The position numbers and the translations under genes were made by a program. The notes beneath the pieces are model-generated. The model did not search any database and had not been told where the DNA came from. It was given only the letters and a program-made list of their open reading frames with translations. Of a stretch of 64,000 nt of DNA, positions 45,902-59,060 are shown piece by piece (the stretch's first letter is position 1; every line of letters starts with the position of its first letter). The stretch lies in the NCBI RefSeq assembly GCF_023910625.1, contig NZ_JAAVVW010000003.1, positions 2,294,001 through 2,358,000 on the forward strand. Reading direction: 5' to 3'. This DNA is from Limnohabitans sp. (GTDB lineage: Bacteria > Pseudomonadota > Gammaproteobacteria > Burkholderiales > Burkholderiaceae_C).

Positions 45902-47650
45902 ATGACCTTCAGCATCCACGGTCTGGCGGTAGCGCGTGGCATCGCCATTGGGCGCGCAGTGCTTGTGGCCTCCAGTCGGGCCGATGTGGCGCATTATTTT
46001 GTAACGCCCGACAAAATGCACGCCGAAATCGAACGTCTGCGGGTGGCCCGCGATGCTGTCGTCGATGAGCTGCAAAGGCTGCAAAAAGACCTGCCCAAAG
46101 ACGCGCCCCATGAACTGGCGGCCCTGCTTGATGTTCACCTGATGCTGTTGTTGGACGAGGAAGTGACTGCCGGAGTGGTGCACTGGATCAAGGAGCGTGG
46201 TTACAACGCCGAATGGGCGTTGACCAGCCAGCTCGACGTCATCGTGCGCCAGTTCGACGAAATGGAAGACCCTTACCTGCGCGAGCGCAAAGCCGACATG
46301 GAGCAAGTCGGCGAGCGGGTGCTGCAATTTCTCAAGGGCACGGGCAGTCTGGAGGAAAAGGCTCAGCGGCCCGCGCAGCCTCAGCAAGAACTTCAGCTCG
46401 GCGACACCGATGTGCCGCTGGTGCTGGTGGCGCACGACTTGTCACCAGCGGACATGCTGCAGTTCAAGCAAAGCGTGTTTGCCGGATTTGTCACCGATGT
46501 GGGGGGCAAAACCTCGCACACCGCCATCGTCGCCCGCAGCCTGGACATCCCGGCTGTGGTGGGCGCGCGCACCGCCAGCCAATGGGTCAAGCAAGACGAT
46601 TGGGTCATCATCGACGGCGATGCGGGTGTGGTCATCGTCGACCCCTCGCCCATCATCCTGGCCGACTACGGCTTCAGGCAACGCCAGGGCAGGGTTGAAC
46701 GAGAGCGGCTGGTCCGCCTGCGGCACACCCCGGCAGTGACGTTGGACGGCCAAAAAATCGAACTTTTGGCCAACATCGAAATGCCCGAAGACACCCGGGC
46801 TGCCATTATGGCTGGGGCTGTGGGCGTGGGCTTGTTTCGCAGCGAATTCCTGTTCATGGGACGCCAGGGCCACTTGCCTGACGAAGAAGAACAATACCAA
46901 GCCTATCGGCGCGCAGTAGATGGCATGAACGGACTGCCCGTGACCATCCGCACAGTTGACGTCGGGGCCGACAAGCCGCTCGATGACACCCGCCACGATG
47001 CGGCGCACCTCAATCCGGCGCTGGGCTTGCGCGCCATCCGTTGGAGTCTGGCCGACCCGGCCATGTTCCTGACCCAGCTGCGCGCCATCTTGCGCGCTGC
47101 AGCACAAGGGCAGGTGCACCTGCTCATTCCCATGCTGGCGCATGGCAGCGAGATCCGCCAGACCCTGGCCCTGATCGAACAAGCCCGGCACGAGCTGGAC
47201 CGCCGAGGGCAAGCCCATGGCCCGGTCAAACTGGGTGCGATGATCGAGATCCCGGCAGCGGCCTTGTCATTGCGCTTGTTCCTTAAACACTTTGATTTCT
47301 TATCCATCGGCACCAACGACTTGATTCAGTACACCCTGGCCATCGACCGGGCCGACGAGTCGGTGGCGCACCTGTATGACCCGCTGCACCCGGCGGTGCT
47401 GCGCCTGATTGCCGACACCATCGCCGAGTGCCGCGCGCAAGGCAAGGGGGTCTCAGTGTGTGGCGAGATGGCGGGCGATGTGGCCATGACTCGGCTGCTG
47501 CTGGGTTTGGGTCTGCGCAGTTTTTCGATGCACCCCTCGCAGATCCTGCCCGTCAAGCAGCAGGTGCTGCGATCAGACGCCACCAAGCTGGCGCTTTGGG
47601 CCCAACAGGTGCTGACCACAGACGATCCGGCCAGTCTGATGCCGCGCTAG
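45902..47650 (+). CDS. ptsI: Phosphoenolpyruvate-protein phosphotransferase (enzyme I)
   Basis: 582 aa enzyme that takes phosphate from PEP and transfers it to HPr. Phospho-His is in GGKTSHTAIVARS (about residue 205); PEP-binding motifs include GLFRSEFLFMG, the catalytic Cys in VSVCGEMAGD near the C-terminus, and IGTNDLIQYTLAIDR. No GAF domain, so classical EI rather than EI-Ntr. Last gene of the EIIA-HPr-EI operon, 3 bases after ptsH. Confidence 0.95.
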   Translation: MTFSIHGLAVARGIAIGRAVLVASSRADVAHYFVTPDKMHAEIERLRVARDAVVDELQRLQKDLPKDAPHELAALLDVHLMLLLDEEVTAGVVHWIKERGYNAEWALTSQLDVIVRQFDEMEDPYLRERKADMEQVGERVLQFLKGTGSLEEKAQRPAQPQQELQLGDTDVPLVLVAHDLSPADMLQFKQSVFAGFVTDVGGKTSHTAIVARSLDIPAVVGARTASQWVKQDDWVIIDGDAGVVIVDPSPIILADYGFRQRQGRVERERLVRLRHTPAVTLDGQKIELLANIEMPEDTRAAIMAGAVGVGLFRSEFLFMGRQGHLPDEEEQYQAYRRAVDGMNGLPVTIRTVDVGADKPLDDTRHDAAHLNPALGLRAIRWSLADPAMFLTQLRAILRAAAQGQVHLLIPMLAHGSEIRQTLALIEQARHELDRRGQAHGPVKLGAMIEIPAAALSLRLFLKHFDFLSIGTNDLIQYTLAIDRADESVAHLYDPLHPAVLRLIADTIAECRAQGKGVSVCGEMAGDVAMTRLLLGLGLRSFSMHPSQILPVKQQVLRSDATKLALWAQQVLTTDDPASLMPR

Positions 47651-47686
47651 GCCAAGCGGGTTCACCCACGGGTGATGTCCAGCAGT

Positions 47687-48559
47687 TCAGCCTTGGCCGA
47701 TTTTGTCCTGCGTGCGGGAGTCAAAGTCGCCGGCATCGTGACGCTCGTGCAACTGGGTTTCGGGCGCGCCCATCACCCGGTTGACCATGCGGCCGCGTTG
47801 CACGGCTGGGCGCGCCGCCAGCGTGTCGGCCCATCGTTGCACATGCGTGTAGTCTTGCACTTGCAAAAACTCACCTGCTTCGTACAACAGGCCCTTGGCC
47901 AGCGCACCGTACCAAGGCCAGATGGCGATGTCGGCGATGGTGTAATCGTCGCCCGCGATGAAACGGTGCTCGGCCAGGCGGCGGTCGAGCACATCCATTT
48001 CACGTTTGACTTCCATGGCAAAGCGGTCAATCGCGTACTCGATCTTCACGGGCGCGTAGGCATAAAAATGGCCAAAGCCGCCGCCCAAATAAGGTGCACT
48101 GCCCATTTGCCAAAACAGCCACGACAGACATTCGGCGCGTTTAGTAGGGTCAGTGGGAACCAGGGTGCCGAATTTTTCAGCCAAATAAAGCAAAATCGCG
48201 CCCGATTCAAACACCCGAACGGGCTGCTCACCGCTGCAGTCCAGCAGCGCAGGAATCTTGGAGTTGGGGTTGACACCCACAAAGCCGCTGCTGAACTGTT
48301 GGCCTTCTTGAATGCGGATCAGCCAAGCGTCGTATTCAGCACCTGCCAGCCCCAAGGCCAGCAACTCCTCCAGCATGACCGTCACCTTCACACCGTTGGG
48401 CGTGCCTAGCGAGTACAACTGAAGCGGGTGTTTGCCGCGCGGGAGGTCTTGTTCGTGCGTCGCACCAGAGATGGGTCGGTTGATGTTGGCAAATCGACCG
48501 CCGTTGGCCTTGTTCCATGTCCAGACTTTGGGAGGTGTGTAAGGGCTTGAATCGGTCAT
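47687..48559 (-). CDS. Glutathione S-transferase, YghU/nu-class type
   Basis: 290 aa GST with the long N-terminal extension typical of YghU (PPKVWTWNKANGGRFANINRP), then the thioredoxin fold (QLYSLGTPNGVKVTVMLEELL) and helical domain. In E. coli YghU this class has disulfide-bond reductase activity using two glutathiones. Threonine and asparagine in LGTPNGVK occupy the active-site region. Stands alone between ptsI and lipA; both neighbours are separated by short gaps. Confidence 0.9.
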   Translation of the reverse strand: MTDSSPYTPPKVWTWNKANGGRFANINRPISGATHEQDLPRGKHPLQLYSLGTPNGVKVTVMLEELLALGLAGAEYDAWLIRIQEGQQFSSGFVGVNPNSKIPALLDCSGEQPVRVFESGAILLYLAEKFGTLVPTDPTKRAECLSWLFWQMGSAPYLGGGFGHFYAYAPVKIEYAIDRFAMEVKREMDVLDRRLAEHRFIAGDDYTIADIAIWPWYGALAKGLLYEAGEFLQVQDYTHVQRWADTLAARPAVQRGRMVNRVMGAPETQLHERHDAGDFDSRTQDKIGQG

Positions 48560-48587
48560 GGGCGGGGTGCAAGAGGGGAGTGGGGAG

Positions 48588-49601
48588 TTAAGTGAAGCTG
48601 TCGGTCAGGTTTTGGCTGGCTGCATGCGCCTGCTGGTCCGCGTGGTAACTGCTGCGCACCATCGCACCCACAGCCGCGTGCGAAAAGCCCATTTCGTAGG
48701 CCTTGGCCTCGAACATCTTGAAGGTGTCGGGGTGCACGTAGCGGCGCACCGGCAGGTGGCTGTTGCTGGGGGCCAGGTACTGGCCAATGGTCAGCATCTC
48801 GATGTGGTGCGCACGCATGTCGCGCATGACGTCCAGAATTTCTTCGTCGGTCTCGCCCAGGCCGACCATCAGGCCGCTCTTGGTCGGCACATTTGGGAAC
48901 AGTGCCTTGAATTTTTTCAGCAGGTTCAGTGAAAACTGGTAGTCAGAGCCGGGGCGCGCTTCCTTGTACAGGCGCGGTACGGTTTCCATGTTGTGGTTCA
49001 TCACATCGGGCGGTGCGGCCTTCAGGATCTCGAGTGCGCGGTCATCGCGGCCCCGGAAGTCGGGCACCAGCACTTCGATCTGGGTGTTGGGCGAGAGTTC
49101 GCGGGTTTTGCGGATGCACTCGACAAAGTGTCCAGCGCCGCCGTCGCGCAGGTCATCGCGGTCCACGCTGGTGATGACCACGTATTGCAGCTTGAGCTGT
49201 GCAATCGTCTTGGCCAGGTTGTCCGGCTCGTCCACGTCCAGCGGGTCGGGGCGGCCATGGCCCACGTCGCAAAATGGGCAGCGGCGCGTGCATTTGTCGC
49301 CCATGATCATGAAGGTGGCCGTGCCCTTGCCAAAGCATTCGCCGATGTTGGGGCAGCTGGCCTCTTCGCACACAGTCACCAGTTTGTTGCTGCGCAAGAT
49401 TTTTTTGATTTCGTCAAAGCGCGAGCTGGATGAACCCGCCTTGACGCGTATCCAGTCGGGCTTTTTCAGCACTTCGGCTTGTTCCACTTTGACCGGGATG
49501 CGCGAGAGTTTGGCCGCCGCTTTTTGCTTGGCCATGGGGTCGTAGTTTTCAACGCTTTGCGCTTCGCGGACCACGGGGCGTTCGGTGTGGGTGTTGCTCA
49601 T
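48588..49601 (-). CDS. lipA: Lipoyl synthase
   Basis: Radical-SAM enzyme that inserts two sulfurs into octanoyl-E2/GcvH. 337 aa. The auxiliary cluster cysteines are in [12 protein letters not shown] and the radical-SAM cluster in CTRRCPFC; the C-terminal [10 protein letters not shown] contains the conserved RSSY region. It follows lipB by 58 bases on the same strand; together with DUF493 they form a lipoate operon that would serve the 2-oxo acid dehydrogenase at the left end of the window. Confidence 0.96.
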   Translation of the reverse strand: MSNTHTERPVVREAQSVENYDPMAKQKAAAKLSRIPVKVEQAEVLKKPDWIRVKAGSSSSRFDEIKKILRSNKLVTVCEEASCPNIGECFGKGTATFMIMGDKCTRRCPFCDVGHGRPDPLDVDEPDNLAKTIAQLKLQYVVITSVDRDDLRDGGAGHFVECIRKTRELSPNTQIEVLVPDFRGRDDRALEILKAAPPDVMNHNMETVPRLYKEARPGSDYQFSLNLLKKFKALFPNVPTKSGLMVGLGETDEEILDVMRDMRAHHIEMLTIGQYLAPSNSHLPVRRYVHPDTFKMFEAKAYEMGFSHAAVGAMVRSSYHADQQAHAASQNLTDSFT

Positions 49602-49659
49602 GGGTTTCTTTCGGTCGCCGCAAGGCGGCGGGTCAGGTGCGTCAGTTCGGAGCGGTGTT

Positions 49660-50322
49660 TCAAAGTAGGGCGGCGAGTTGGCTCGTCAGCACCTGGGCGA
49701 CTTCGTCCCAAGTGGTCTCTACCCCGATTGTAAAAAGGTCCACGGTTTTTAACCCGGCATGACCACAGGGGTTGATACGCTCAAAGGGTTGAAGGTCCAT
49801 GGCCACGTTCAGGGCCGCACCGTGGTAGGTGCAATGTCGGCTGACCTTGATGCCCAGAGCGCTGATCTTGCCCAGGCCCTTGAACGGGTCGTTGGCGGGG
49901 GCCGGGCCCACCAGCGCCGCATGGCTGAAAGGATCATTCAAGCGCACATAAATGCCCGGTGCGCCTGCCACGCGGTGGCCGGTGACGCCAAAGTGGGCCA
50001 AGGTGCGGATGATGGATTCCTCGAGTTTGAAGACATATTCCTTCACGTAGTAACCGGCGCGCTGCAGGTTGACCAAGGGGTAGGCCATGACCTGCCCGGG
50101 GCCATGAAAAGTGACTTGCCCGCCCCGGTTGGTCTGCACCACTGGAATATCGCCTGGCGTCAAAAGGTGCGAGGCTTGCCCCGCCAGCCCTTGGGTGAAC
50201 ACGGGGGGGTGCTCACACAGCCAAAGTTCATTCGGGGTGTCAGCTGTCCTGGCCGCCGTGAAGGCCTGCATGGCCTCGTAGGTTGGCAAGTAGTCCACCC
50301 GCCCAAGCTGCCGGATGTCCAT
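49660..50322 (-). CDS. lipB: Octanoyl-[ACP]:protein N-octanoyltransferase
   Basis: 220 aa from ATG 50322, two bases after the DUF493 stop; a TTG at 50328 overlapping that stop is possible. Motifs [12 protein letters not shown] and [22 protein letters not shown] (catalytic Lys and Cys) are intact. It transfers octanoate from ACP to lipoyl domains before LipA acts. Confidence 0.95.
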   Translation of the reverse strand: MDIRQLGRVDYLPTYEAMQAFTAARTADTPNELWLCEHPPVFTQGLAGQASHLLTPGDIPVVQTNRGGQVTFHGPGQVMAYPLVNLQRAGYYVKEYVFKLEESIIRTLAHFGVTGHRVAGAPGIYVRLNDPFSHAALVGPAPANDPFKGLGKISALGIKVSRHCTYHGAALNVAMDLQPFERINPCGHAGLKTVDLFTIGVETTWDEVAQVLTSQLAALL

Positions 50323-50324
50323 GC

Positions 50325-50624
50325 TCAAAGCACGATTTTGACCATCGGGTGCGAGGTCAGGGCGCGGTACAGGTCGTCGAGTTGTTCGCGGCTGGTGGCC
50401 GTGATGCTCAGTGTCACGCCCAGGTAGTTGCCGCCCTTGCTGGGGCGCAGCTCGATGCTGCGCGCGTCAAAGCCCGGGTCAAATTGCAGGGCGACTTGGC
50501 ACATGGCTTCGGCAAAGCCGTCGACCATGGCACCCATGACCTTGATGGGAAAGACCGAGGGGTACTCGATCAGGGTGTCTTTGCGCGGGTCAAAGCCGGC
50601 GGGAGGGGTGGTGGAAGCGCTCAT
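50325..50624 (-). CDS. DUF493 family protein (YbeD-like)
   Basis: 99 aa, with [16 protein letters not shown] at the N-terminus and [20 protein letters not shown] in the middle, the ACT-like fold of YbeD. Commonly sits directly before lipB, as here; a regulatory role in lipoate metabolism is supposed but not proved. First gene of the ybeD-lipB-lipA operon. Confidence 0.92.
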   Translation of the reverse strand: MSASTTPPAGFDPRKDTLIEYPSVFPIKVMGAMVDGFAEAMCQVALQFDPGFDARSIELRPSKGGNYLGVTLSITATSREQLDDLYRALTSHPMVKIVL

Positions 50625-50651
50625 GGGGGGTGTTCCGGTTGGATCGCAAGC

Positions 50652-51098
50652 TTAACGCCAGACCACCACAGCCAGGACCGCCAGCCCGCCCAGGGCAAAG
50701 TTGGTGACCACCAGAGGATGAATCTGCCCAAGAGCTTTGCCTGCAGTGGGCCAGTCAGAGGTTTGCACAGCAGCTTTGAGTCGGCGAAATGGCGAAAACC
50801 AGATGTGCGCAAAGATCAGGCACATCAAAAGACCCAAACCGGACATCGCATGCCATCCTTTTGGGGCGAGCCTCATGTCGGTGACCGACAACATCCAGAA
50901 GCCACTCACCAAAATCAGGGCTATCGAGCCCCAGACCATGGCAAAAAAGCGGCTCAATACGCCGCACATGAGGCCCAGCCGATCGGGTGGGGCCATGCGG
51001 GCGATGACCACTGGGCGCAAAGCCAAAATGATCAGGGCCATGCCGCCCAGCCAGACGATGCCAGCGGCAAGGTGTAAAAATTTAATCCATTCGTACAT
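50652..51098 (-). CDS. CopD-family membrane protein
   Basis: 148 aa with four hydrophobic helices, starting MYEWIKFLHLAAGIVWLGGM; conserved histidines in FLHLAAG, KGWHAM, FAHIWFSPF and QIHPLVV. Resembles the CopD domain and HemJ-like proteins, but the second conserved HemJ motif is not clear. Might be a heme or copper protein. It is divergent from the atp operon and is not co-transcribed with the lip genes beyond being on the same strand. Confidence 0.75.
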   Translation of the reverse strand: MYEWIKFLHLAAGIVWLGGMALIILALRPVVIARMAPPDRLGLMCGVLSRFFAMVWGSIALILVSGFWMLSVTDMRLAPKGWHAMSGLGLLMCLIFAHIWFSPFRRLKAAVQTSDWPTAGKALGQIHPLVVTNFALGGLAVLAVVVWR

Positions 51099-51220
51099 CA
51101 GTTGGCTTCCCCATGTGCGCCAACGGCGCGAATAAAAGAGATTGTCGTTGCCGCATCCAATCCGGGCAATGTCAAGGGAATTCGGAAGGGGTCAAAAAAT
51201 AAGGCGCACGGGTTTCTACG

Positions 51221-51226
51221 TATAAT
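51221..51226 (+). promoter_or_regulatory. Possible -10 element of the atp operon
   Basis: A perfect TATAAT 50 bases before atpI. The matching -35 region is weak, so the promoter may need an activator or lie elsewhere in the 51099-51275 gap. Confidence 0.45.
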
Positions 51227-51275
51227 CATGGGCTTTGCAGCAATTGCTGTGTACCTAACCTCGGCGTAATTTGAG

Positions 51276-51794
51276 ATGACCAAAATCGCCTCATCCCCTG
51301 AAACGGGTACCACCGGGCACACACCAGTTATTGCAGATGAAGGCCTTGAACCCGAATTCAAGCCCCTGACAGCAGAACAAGCCCAGGCTTGGCGCCAGCG
51401 AAATCCGGTGCCATCTCCTTGGCGGGTGTTGATCTTGCAAGTTGGTGTGGGGTGTGTGTTGGCTTTGTTGACTGGCTGGGTCACAGGGCAATCCCGTCTG
51501 GCCCTCTCGGCCGCTTGGGGTTCTGTGGCAGTGGTGATTCCGGCGGTCGTGTTTGTGCGTGCCTTGAGCCGACAAATGCGCCTGGCCCAACCCGGACCAG
51601 CTTGGATCGGTCTGATGGTGTGGGAATTGGTCAAGGTGGTCTTGACCGTGGTGCTGCTTCTGGCGGCGCCTAAAGTGGTTTCTGATCTGAGCTGGCTTGC
51701 CTTGGTGGCCGGTTTCGTGGTGACGATGAAGGTGTACTGGCTGGCCATGGCGCTGGGCTGGATGCAACGCAAATCGAAGCCGACTATTTTTTGA
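51276..51794 (+). CDS. atpI: ATP synthase protein I
   Basis: 172 aa membrane protein with four hydrophobic helices in the C-terminal two-thirds and a hydrophilic, acidic N-terminus of about 55 residues (longer than most AtpI). AtpI helps assemble the c-ring. First gene of the atp operon; its product is the least conserved subunit. Confidence 0.85.
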   Translation: MTKIASSPETGTTGHTPVIADEGLEPEFKPLTAEQAQAWRQRNPVPSPWRVLILQVGVGCVLALLTGWVTGQSRLALSAAWGSVAVVIPAVVFVRALSRQMRLAQPGPAWIGLMVWELVKVVLTVVLLLAAPKVVSDLSWLALVAGFVVTMKVYWLAMALGWMQRKSKPTIF

Positions 51795-51809
51795 ACTGAT
51801 TGGTGATTT

Positions 51810-52688
51810 ATGGCTGCAGAAAACGCTGGCGCGCACGCCCCAACGGCTGGAGAATACATCCAGCATCACTTGCAACACCTGCAAATGAATTTTTCTTTTG
51901 AAGGTGTCAAGCAGACAAGCATCGTTGACTTCAGTCTTTTCAATCTTGACTCAGTGGTCTTCTCCATCTTGATGGGTGTAATCGGCTGCTGGTTCTTGTG
52001 GGCAGGTGCCCGCAAGGCCACCTCGGGTGTGCCCGGGCGCTTTCAGGCTGCTGTAGAGATTCTTTCCGAGATGGTGGAAAACCAGGCCAAGAGCGTGATC
52101 CACAACCCCAAGAGCCGCAAACTCATTTCTCCTATGGCGCTGACGGTTTTCGTCTGGATTTTCCTGATGAACTTCATGGACATGATCCCTGTGGATCTGA
52201 TCCCACACGCCTGGCACACAGCAGGCCCGGCTTTGGGTTTTAAGGACTACATGCGTGTGGTCGCCACGGCCGATTTGTCGACCACCTTGGGCTTGTCGAC
52301 CTCGGTTTTGGTCATTTGCCTTTTCTACAACATCAAGATCAAGGGTCTGGGTGGTTGGGCGCATGAGCTGGTGGCTGCACCTTTTGGCAACCATTGGGCT
52401 TTGTGGCCGGTGAACTTCCTGATGCAGATGATTGAATATTTGGCCAAGACGGTTTCGCACGGCATGCGACTGTTTGGCAACATGTTTGCTGGTGAGTTGG
52501 TGTTCATGTTGATTGCCCTCATGGGCGGCGGTTGGGCATTGTCGACAACTGGTGTGGGCCTGGCCATTGGCCATGTCATCGCCGGTACGGTTTGGACGCT
52601 GTTCCACATCATGGTCATCACTTTGCAAGCCTTCATCTTTATGATGTTGACACTGATTTACACAGGTCAGGCGCACGACGCACATTGA
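51810..52688 (+). CDS. atpB: ATP synthase F0 subunit a
   Basis: 292 aa integral membrane protein forming the proton half-channels. The essential arginine is in SHGMRLFGNMFAGE (about residue 215), and the last helix has FIFMMLTLIYTGQA. The N-terminal extension (EYIQHHLQHLQMNF) is as in other betaproteobacteria. Confidence 0.95.
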   Translation: MAAENAGAHAPTAGEYIQHHLQHLQMNFSFEGVKQTSIVDFSLFNLDSVVFSILMGVIGCWFLWAGARKATSGVPGRFQAAVEILSEMVENQAKSVIHNPKSRKLISPMALTVFVWIFLMNFMDMIPVDLIPHAWHTAGPALGFKDYMRVVATADLSTTLGLSTSVLVICLFYNIKIKGLGGWAHELVAAPFGNHWALWPVNFLMQMIEYLAKTVSHGMRLFGNMFAGELVFMLIALMGGGWALSTTGVGLAIGHVIAGTVWTLFHIMVITLQAFIFMMLTLIYTGQAHDAH

Positions 52689-52730
52689 TGACTCTTTTTC
52701 CCCTTGTTTCTTTTTTCCACTAACTTTTAG

Positions 52731-52988
<258 letters not shown>

Positions 52989-53024
52989 TCCACGCACCTC
53001 TTCCAACAGAAGAAGGACTGAACC

Positions 53025-53495
53025 GTGAACATTAACGCTACGCTGTTCATTCAGATGGTCGTTTTTGCGATTCTGGTGTGGTTCACGATGAAATTCGTGT
53101 GGCCCCCGATCACAAAAGCGCTAGACGAACGGGCACAAAAAATCGCTGACGGTCTCGCTGCAGCTGATAAAGCCAATGCCGAACTCACCAATGCCAATGC
53201 GCGTGTTGAGTCCGAGTTGGCCAAGTCGCGCAACGAGTCGGCTTCGCGCTTGGCTGATGCCGAGCGCCGTGCAAATGGCATCGTGGATGAAGCCAAGGCA
53301 CGTGCCATCGAAGAAGGCAACAAGATCATCGCCGCTGCCAAAGCCGAAGCTGAGCAGCAGTCTGTCAAAGCCCGTGAGGCCTTGCGCGAGCAGGTCGCAG
53401 CTTTGGCAGTCAAAGGCGCCGAACAGATTCTCCGCAAGGAAGTCAATGCCGGTGTCCACGCTGATCTGCTGAGCCGCTTGAAGACCGAGCTGTAA
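53025..53495 (+). CDS. atpF: ATP synthase F0 subunit b
   Basis: 156 aa peripheral stalk subunit: one N-terminal helix ([20 protein letters not shown]) then a long charged coiled coil. Starts at ATG-equivalent GTG/ATG 53025 after a GAAGGAC site. Normal length. Confidence 0.95.
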   Translation: MNINATLFIQMVVFAILVWFTMKFVWPPITKALDERAQKIADGLAAADKANAELTNANARVESELAKSRNESASRLADAERRANGIVDEAKARAIEEGNKIIAAAKAEAEQQSVKAREALREQVAALAVKGAEQILRKEVNAGVHADLLSRLKTEL

Positions 53496-53517
53496 AAAGC
53501 TCCAGCCAGAGAAGACC

Positions 53518-54060
53518 ATGGCAGAACTTGCTACCATCGCCCGCCCTTATGCCGAAGCGCTGTTCAAGGCGCAGGCATCCGATCTTGCTGGCACGGCCGC
53601 TTGGCTGGAAGAGCTGGCTGCAGTTGCCGACAACGCGCAACTGCAGCAGTTCATCGACAGCCCCAAAGTGTCCGATGAGCAGGCATTTGAGCTGATCTCA
53701 GACGTGGTGCAAAAACATGCAAATGTGGCACTGCCCGAGGCTGGCAAGAATTTCCTGCGCCTGGTGATCGAAAACCGTCGTCTCAGTGCACTGTCTGTCG
53801 TAGCGCAGCAGTACCGGGTTCTTATGAATGCAAAAGGTGGCACTGCTGATGCGGTTGTCTACAGTGCATTTCCCATCGATGCGTCGGCCTTGGCTGACCT
53901 GTCGACCACGCTCGAAAAACGCTTTGCGCGTAAGCTCAACGTGAGCGTCGAACTGGATGCCTCCTTGATTGGTGGTGTTCGTGTGGTGGTGGGTGACGAG
54001 GTGCTCGATACCTCCGTCAAGGCCCGACTGGAACAAATGAAATCGGCCCTCACCGCTTGA
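53518..54060 (+). CDS. atpH: ATP synthase F1 subunit delta
   Basis: 180 aa, starting [20 protein letters not shown]; conserved C-terminal [20 protein letters not shown]. Links the peripheral stalk to the top of F1. Follows atpF by 22 bases. Confidence 0.96.
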   Translation: MAELATIARPYAEALFKAQASDLAGTAAWLEELAAVADNAQLQQFIDSPKVSDEQAFELISDVVQKHANVALPEAGKNFLRLVIENRRLSALSVVAQQYRVLMNAKGGTADAVVYSAFPIDASALADLSTTLEKRFARKLNVSVELDASLIGGVRVVVGDEVLDTSVKARLEQMKSALTA

Positions 54061-54104
54061 TGCGGGTGGAGACCGGACATATTTAAAGAAAGAAGGAAAG
54101 AGTC

Positions 54105-55658
54105 ATGCAACTCAATCCCGCAGAAATTTCTGAACTGATCAAGAGCCGCATCGAGGGGCTGTCCGCCAGCGCCAACATCCGTAACCAAGGCACTGTGGTG
54201 TCTGTGACCGACGGTATCGTTCGAGTGCACGGCTTGTCTGATGTGATGCAGGGCGAAATGCTTGAATTCCCATCCACAGCCGATGGCATCGCCACATTCG
54301 GCTTGGCCCTGAACCTCGAGCGTGACTCAGTCGGCGCCGTGATTTTGGGCGAGTACGAGCACATCTCTGAAGGCGACACAGTCAAGTGCACTGGCCGCAT
54401 TCTGGAAGTGCCCGTCGGCCCCGAGTTGATTGGCCGTGTGGTGAACGCTCTGGGTCAGCCGATTGACGGCAAAGGCCCGATCAACGCCAAGATGACTGAC
54501 GTGATCGAAAAAGTCGCCCCCGGCGTGATTGCGCGTAAGTCGGTAGACCAGCCCATGCAAACCGGCCTGAAGTCGATCGACTCCATGGTGCCCGTGGGCC
54601 GTGGCCAGCGCGAATTGATCATTGGCGACCGCCAGACAGGCAAAACCGCTGTTGCGATCGACGCCATCATCAACCAAAAAGGTCAGAACATGACCTGCGT
54701 TTACGTCGCGATTGGCCAAAAAGCCTCGTCGATCAAGAACGTGGTGCGTGCTTTGGAGCAAGCTGGCGCAATGGAATACACCATTGTGGTGGCCGCTTCC
54801 GCCTCTGAATCCGCTGCGATGCAGTACGTGTCAGCCTATTCCGGCTGCACGATGGGCGAGTACTTCCGTGACCGCGGCGAAGACGCTTTGATCGTTTATG
54901 ACGACCTGTCCAAGCAAGCCGTGGCTTACCGTCAGGTGTCGCTGCTGCTGCGCCGCCCTCCAGGCCGCGAAGCCTACCCTGGCGACGTGTTCTATCTCCA
55001 CAGCCGTCTGCTCGAGCGCGCAGCCCGCGTCAACGCCGATTACGTCGAAGCCTTCACCAAAGGTGCCGTGACGGGCAAGACGGGTTCTTTGACGGCTCTG
55101 CCCATCATCGAAACCCAAGCCGGTGACGTGTCGGCCTTCGTGCCCACCAACGTGATTTCGATCACCGACGGTCAGATTTTCTTGGAAACCAGTTTGTTCA
55201 ACGCCGGTATCCGCCCTGCGATCAACGCCGGTATCTCGGTGTCTCGCGTGGGTAGCTCGGCCCAGACCAAAGTCATCAAAGGCCAGTCCGGCGGTATCCG
55301 TACCGACTTGGCCCAGTACCGTGAATTGGCGGCGTTTGCGCAGTTCGCTTCTGACTTGGACGAGTCCACACGCAAGCAGCTGGACCGCGGTGCCCGTGTG
55401 ACGGAATTGCTCAAGCAAGCCCAGTACAGCCCGCTGTCCATCAGCCTGATGGGTGCCAGCTTGTTTGCGGTGAACAAAGGCTTCATGGACGACATCGACG
55501 TCAAGAAGGTATTGGCTTTCGAGCACGGCTTGCACGCTTACTTGAAAGATTCATGCGCTGCTTTGTTGGCCAAGATCGAAAGCAGCAAAGCGTTGGACAA
55601 AGAGGCAGAAGCCGAATTGCACACCGCCGTGGCCGCTTTCAAGAAAAGCTTTGCTTAA
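54105..55658 (+). CDS. atpA: ATP synthase F1 subunit alpha
   Basis: 517 aa. P-loop [13 protein letters not shown]; the signature [17 protein letters not shown] is present. Non-catalytic nucleotide site subunit. Normal length with no irregularity. Confidence 0.98.
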   Translation: MQLNPAEISELIKSRIEGLSASANIRNQGTVVSVTDGIVRVHGLSDVMQGEMLEFPSTADGIATFGLALNLERDSVGAVILGEYEHISEGDTVKCTGRILEVPVGPELIGRVVNALGQPIDGKGPINAKMTDVIEKVAPGVIARKSVDQPMQTGLKSIDSMVPVGRGQRELIIGDRQTGKTAVAIDAIINQKGQNMTCVYVAIGQKASSIKNVVRALEQAGAMEYTIVVAASASESAAMQYVSAYSGCTMGEYFRDRGEDALIVYDDLSKQAVAYRQVSLLLRRPPGREAYPGDVFYLHSRLLERAARVNADYVEAFTKGAVTGKTGSLTALPIIETQAGDVSAFVPTNVISITDGQIFLETSLFNAGIRPAINAGISVSRVGSSAQTKVIKGQSGGIRTDLAQYRELAAFAQFASDLDESTRKQLDRGARVTELLKQAQYSPLSISLMGASLFAVNKGFMDDIDVKKVLAFEHGLHAYLKDSCAALLAKIESSKALDKEAEAELHTAVAAFKKSFA

Positions 55659-55685
55659 TTTCCACCTGATCAAAAGGAGCCTCTG

Positions 55686-58012
<2,327 letters not shown>

Positions 58013-58081
58013 AGCAGTGCCGCAGGGTGGCCGACCAGTCTCCCTGCAGCCCGCGTCAAAGCACCTTTTTAAGGAGAAAAC

Positions 58082-58495
58082 ATGAACACCATCCACGTTG
58101 ATGTGGTCAGTGCCGAAGAGTCCATCTGGTCGGGTGAAGCCCGGTTTGTGGCCTTGCCCGGTGAGTCTGGCGAGCTGGGCATTTACCCACGTCACACGCC
58201 CCTGATCACCCGCATCAAGGCCGGGTCGGTTCGCATCGAGAAGGCTGACGGCGGTGAAGAATTCGTTTTCGTGGCCGGTGGCATTTTGGAAGTGCAACCT
58301 GACTGCGTGACCGTGATGTCGGACACCGCGATTCGCGGCAAAGACCTCGACGAAGAAAAAGCCAATGCGGCCAAACAATTGGCCGAAGAGGCACTGCGCA
58401 ACGCCAACAGCGAAATCGACTTGGCTGTCGCGCAGTCGGAATTGGCGGTCATGGCAGCCCAATTGTCTGCCCTGCGCAAATACCGCAAAAAGTAA
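58082..58495 (+). CDS. atpC: ATP synthase F1 subunit epsilon
   Basis: 137 aa: N-terminal beta-sandwich ([37 protein letters not shown]) and C-terminal helical hairpin that inhibits ATP hydrolysis. Last gene of the operon, followed by a terminator. Confidence 0.97.
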   Translation: MNTIHVDVVSAEESIWSGEARFVALPGESGELGIYPRHTPLITRIKAGSVRIEKADGGEEFVFVAGGILEVQPDCVTVMSDTAIRGKDLDEEKANAAKQLAEEALRNANSEIDLAVAQSELAVMAAQLSALRKYRKK

Positions 58496-58541
58496 TTCTG
58501 AAGACCTGCATTGTTGCCTCGTGAGGTGCGGCAAATCACAG

Positions 58542-58572
58542 AACCCGGCGCAGCAATGCTGCCGGGTTTTTT
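58542..58572 (+). terminator. Terminator of the atp operon
   Basis: AACCCGG / CCGGGTT outer stem with an inner CAGC / GCTG pairing and then six T. Confidence 0.92.
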
Positions 58573-58606
58573 ATTGGCAAAATGGAGACCACTTCAAGAG
58601 AGCAAT

Positions 58607-59056
58607 ATGAAACGCCAAAAATTGAGCGCTGCATTGGTGGGAGGGACGCCAGACGATGTCGAGCAAGCCTTTTACGATGCTTTGCACAACGCTGACCTCG
58701 AAAAACTCATGGCCTGCTGGGCAGAAGAAGATGACATCGTTTGCGTTCACCCGGGTGGTGGCCGAATGATCGGCGCTGGGGCCATCAGGGCCACCTTTGA
58801 AGCCATGTTCAACAACGGCAGCGTTCAGGCCTTTCCTGAACGGGTACACAAAATCGAATCATTGGCCAGCTCTGTGCATCACTTGGTTGAACGTGTCGAG
58901 ATCATCACGCCGCAGGGTGCCAAGCATGCCTTTGTGATTGCCACCAATGTTTACCACAAGACAGCCGAAGGCTGGAAAATGGTGGCTCACCATGCCAGTC
59001 CGGGCACAGCCAATGATGCGGTGGACACGGGCGCAAAACCAATGATTTTGCACTGA
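58607..59056 (+). CDS. NTF2-like (SnoaL/DUF4440-type) protein
   Basis: 149 aa alpha+beta barrel protein. EQAFYDALHNADLEKLMACW, then DDIVCVHPGGGRMIGAGAIR and WKMVAHHASPG are typical of the nuclear-transport-factor-2-like fold used by ketosteroid isomerases and SnoaL proteins. No enzyme activity can be assigned. Followed after 4 bases by a YheT hydrolase, so probably in an operon. Confidence 0.8.
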   Translation: MKRQKLSAALVGGTPDDVEQAFYDALHNADLEKLMACWAEEDDIVCVHPGGGRMIGAGAIRATFEAMFNNGSVQAFPERVHKIESLASSVHHLVERVEIITPQGAKHAFVIATNVYHKTAEGWKMVAHHASPGTANDAVDTGAKPMILH

Positions 59057-59060
59057 GCCA

